Part shown: piece after piece, positions 62,583 through 64,000 of the stretch
Numbering within the stretch: position 1 is the first letter of the stretch
Layout: every line of letters starts with the position of its first letter
Assembly: GCF_003352085.1 (NCBI RefSeq)
Contig: NZ_CP025804.1
Location: 3,534,001-3,598,000, forward strand
Direction: 5' to 3'
DNA: 64,000 bases
From: Sulfitobacter sp. SK012
Lineage (GTDB): Bacteria > Pseudomonadota > Alphaproteobacteria > Rhodobacterales > Rhodobacteraceae
Position numbers and translations under genes: made by a program
The notes under the pieces: generated by a model
The model's input: only the letters and a program-made list of their open reading frames with translations
Told to the model about the DNA's origin: nothing
Database searches by the model: none

Positions 62583-62950
62583 CTAAGGAACAATTTTCCA
62601 GCAACCCGATATGTAGACATCATCGCGCGGCGTATTCTCTTGGATTGTCAGGATGGCCCGCAGCGATCTGATCATACCGGGTTCACTCGCAATACAGGTT
62701 TGTTGGAACCCATCGGGCCAGTCCAATAACCGGATCTGCATCCCTTGCGCAGCTGAAATCACGTGCGGATCCGGCTGGATCAACCGATGAACGCCAATGC
62801 CCAAGGGGATATCGTTTTCCTGACGACCACCGGGTGAGCGTCAGGAACCACCGGATACCAGTCCGCTTCGAAATGACCGACCTTAAGGGTGCTTGGCCCC
62901 GCAAAGTCACTTCTGATCTCGATGCTCAAAGCATCACTCCCAATCGACAT
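62583..62950 (-). pseudogene. Unidentified gene after otnC, frameshifted
   Basis: The start at 62950 overlaps the otnC stop. The first part reads IEIRSDFAGPSTLKVGHFEADWYPVVPD (in part); the second, one base out of frame, reads NDIPLGIGVHRLIQPDPHV to SGCWKIVP. The break is near 62820 and equals one missing base. I do not recognise the roughly 120-residue product. Its position suggests a minor role in tetronate metabolism. Confidence 0.55.
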
Positions 62951-63581
62951 CAAAACGGTCGACCACCGCCTGCACATCGCTTTGGCTGAGTGCGCGAATA
63001 TCTATTCCACGCGTCATGATGGCCAGCTTTGCCGTTTCCTCCAACTCCTCCATCGCATAGACCGCAGCCTCCAGATCACGGCCAGCAACAACTGGACCAT
63101 GGTTTGCCAACAAAACAGCAGAGCGTTTGCCAGCCAAACCACGAACCGCCTCGCCCATTGCAACGTCACCAGGCAAAAAAAACGGCAACAATTGCACTTT
63201 GCCCAACCGCATGATGCCGTAAGGCGTAAGAGGCGGGAGTGCATTCTGCGGGTCAATCTCGGGAAGCATCGATAGCGCCACGGCATGCGAGGAATGCAGA
63301 TGTACAACCGCTCCCGTGGTTTTGCGCGTATCATAAAACGCGCTGTGGAGCGGGATTTCCTTGGTAGGTTTATCCCCTGAAATATGGGTCATGTCCTCAG
63401 AGAGGTGACTGATCTGCGCAGGGTCAAGAAACCCCATCGAACTGCCCGTTGGCGTCACCAACAAACTGCCATCCGACAGGCGCGCGGAAATGTTTCCTGA
63501 ACTTCCCGGGGTCAGGCCACGATCAAACAAGGATTTGGCAAAGCGGGTGATTTCTTCGCGCAAATGGGTTTCTTCGGTCAC
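62934..63581 (-). CDS. otnC: 3-oxo-tetronate 4-phosphate decarboxylase (class II aldolase fold)
   Basis: The 215-residue protein has the class II aldolase/adducin pattern: GLTPGSSGNISARL (residues 23-36), VTPTGSSMG, the metal histidines in VVHLHSSHAVALS and a third in LLANHGPVVAG. With the OtnK-type kinase overlapping it by four bases, the OtnC role (decarboxylating 3-oxo-tetronate 4-phosphate to dihydroxyacetone phosphate) is the best fit. Confidence 0.87.
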   Translation of the reverse strand: MTEETHLREEITRFAKSLFDRGLTPGSSGNISARLSDGSLLVTPTGSSMGFLDPAQISHLSEDMTHISGDKPTKEIPLHSAFYDTRKTTGAVVHLHSSHAVALSMLPEIDPQNALPPLTPYGIMRLGKVQLLPFFLPGDVAMGEAVRGLAGKRSAVLLANHGPVVAGRDLEAAVYAMEELEETAKLAIMTRGIDIRALSQSDVQAVVDRFDVDWE

Positions 63582-64000
63582 TGAGTGCTCAACCTCGTCA
63601 GGGCCTGTTCAAAGAAGTTTACGCCGCCAAAGTTACCGGATTTCAAGACCACCCCCATGACACGGCCCGTCGGGCGCAACATAGGTACTCCCGCGGCAAT
63701 GCGGGGGCCCACCGAAAACGCCTGCGTATCCAGCCCCGCAACCACAGCGCCAGAGGTTTCACCTCCTGCAATCACTAGCCGCGAGGCTCCGCGCTGCATT
63801 AGGTTTCTTGTTAGATCCATGAAGAGATCTTCAATCTTCTGCGCCAACTCACCGCCGCCGTACCGAGATTGTGCAGCTAACACCGCCTTTGGATCAGCCG
63901 AGGAATAAACCAGTGGCGGCGTCCCCTGCCCCACGACCCAATCGGCCAGTTCCGCAGTGTCGATCTCTCCCGCCATAACGGCATCTGGCGTGATCTCATA
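63578..64000 (-). CDS. otnK: 3-oxo-tetronate kinase, C-terminal part (continues past window end)
   Basis: The visible 140 residues are the C-terminal domain of the DUF1537 four-carbon acid sugar kinase family (SRLVIAGGETSGAVVAGL, LKSGNFGGVNFFEQAL). These kinases phosphorylate 3-oxo-tetronates. The frame is open to base 64000, so the N-terminal two thirds are outside the window. It is coupled to otnC. Confidence 0.88.
   Translation of the reverse strand, partial: YEITPDAVMAGEIDTAELADWVVGQGTPPLVYSSADPKAVLAAQSRYGGGELAQKIEDLFMDLTRNLMQRGASRLVIAGGETSGAVVAGLDTQAFSVGPRIAAGVPMLRPTGRVMGVVLKSGNFGGVNFFEQALTRLSTQ

Noticed and set aside
1..64000. CRISPR array or restriction/toxin defence island
   Set aside because: No regularly spaced direct repeats of CRISPR type, no cas genes, and no recognisable restriction, toxin-antitoxin or abortive infection genes were found.

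Overview
The window looks like a chromosomal stretch from a marine alphaproteobacterium of the Rhodobacterales (Roseobacter group). The gene families, the DUF6525, DUF1826 and DUF2783 proteins, the zur-znu arrangement and the moderate GC all point there. The many insertion sequences, fresh gene disruptions, internal stops and frameshifts recall Octadecabacter-type genomes, but that genus is an inference and was not tested.

Layout. 1-5120: the end of a UvrD-type helicase and an L-arabinonate dehydratase-like enzyme, then a spacer rich in GGGACA motifs. 5121-7327: a deleted IS110 transposase and the first copy of a 1.5-kb tyrosine-recombinase module. 7328-36095: about 29 kb of accessory genes. 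These are an MFS exporter; a zinc island (znuB-znuC-zur / znuA, a DUF1007 gene broken by an IS21 element with a visible 6-bp target duplication, a frameshifted NicO transporter, two COG0523 GTPases, DUF1826 and DUF6525); a BMP-type ABC importer with a CodA-like deaminase; MarR, ArsR and LysR units; and a compact detoxification-type operon. 36096-37601: the second, nearly identical recombinase module in the same orientation. 38402-49106: a sugar-acid catabolic cluster. 49388-57898: a LuxR-linked flavin monooxygenase unit with a frameshift, a glutamate-synthase-like gene, an NAD(P)HX dehydratase, and a BCCT transporter with an internal stop and an overlapping 33-codon membrane ORF. 57899-64000: cytochrome c, SRPBCC and LysR genes, an intact IS110 element, an MsrQ-like gene, and the start of an otnC-otnK tetronate operon.

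Most interesting system. The 38-49 kb cluster encodes a ribose-type ABC importer and a set of enzymes that together fit oxidation of L-galactose: aldose 1-dehydrogenase (AKR), lactonase (COG3618), L-galactonate-type Zn-dehydrogenase, tagaturonate reductase (UxaB-like), altronate dehydratase (UxaA) and KDG-kinase-like PfkB. A sugar mutarotase is fused in frame to the kinase. A GntR regulator sits in the middle, and both divergent promoter regions share a 10-bp AT-rich motif inside inverted repeats. The individual reactions are known in other bacteria. The substrate assignment and the kinase-mutarotase fusion are inferences that need testing.

Limits. All identities come from reading motifs and recalled family features. 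No database search or computed alignment was possible. Frameshifts and internal stops could be sequencing errors.
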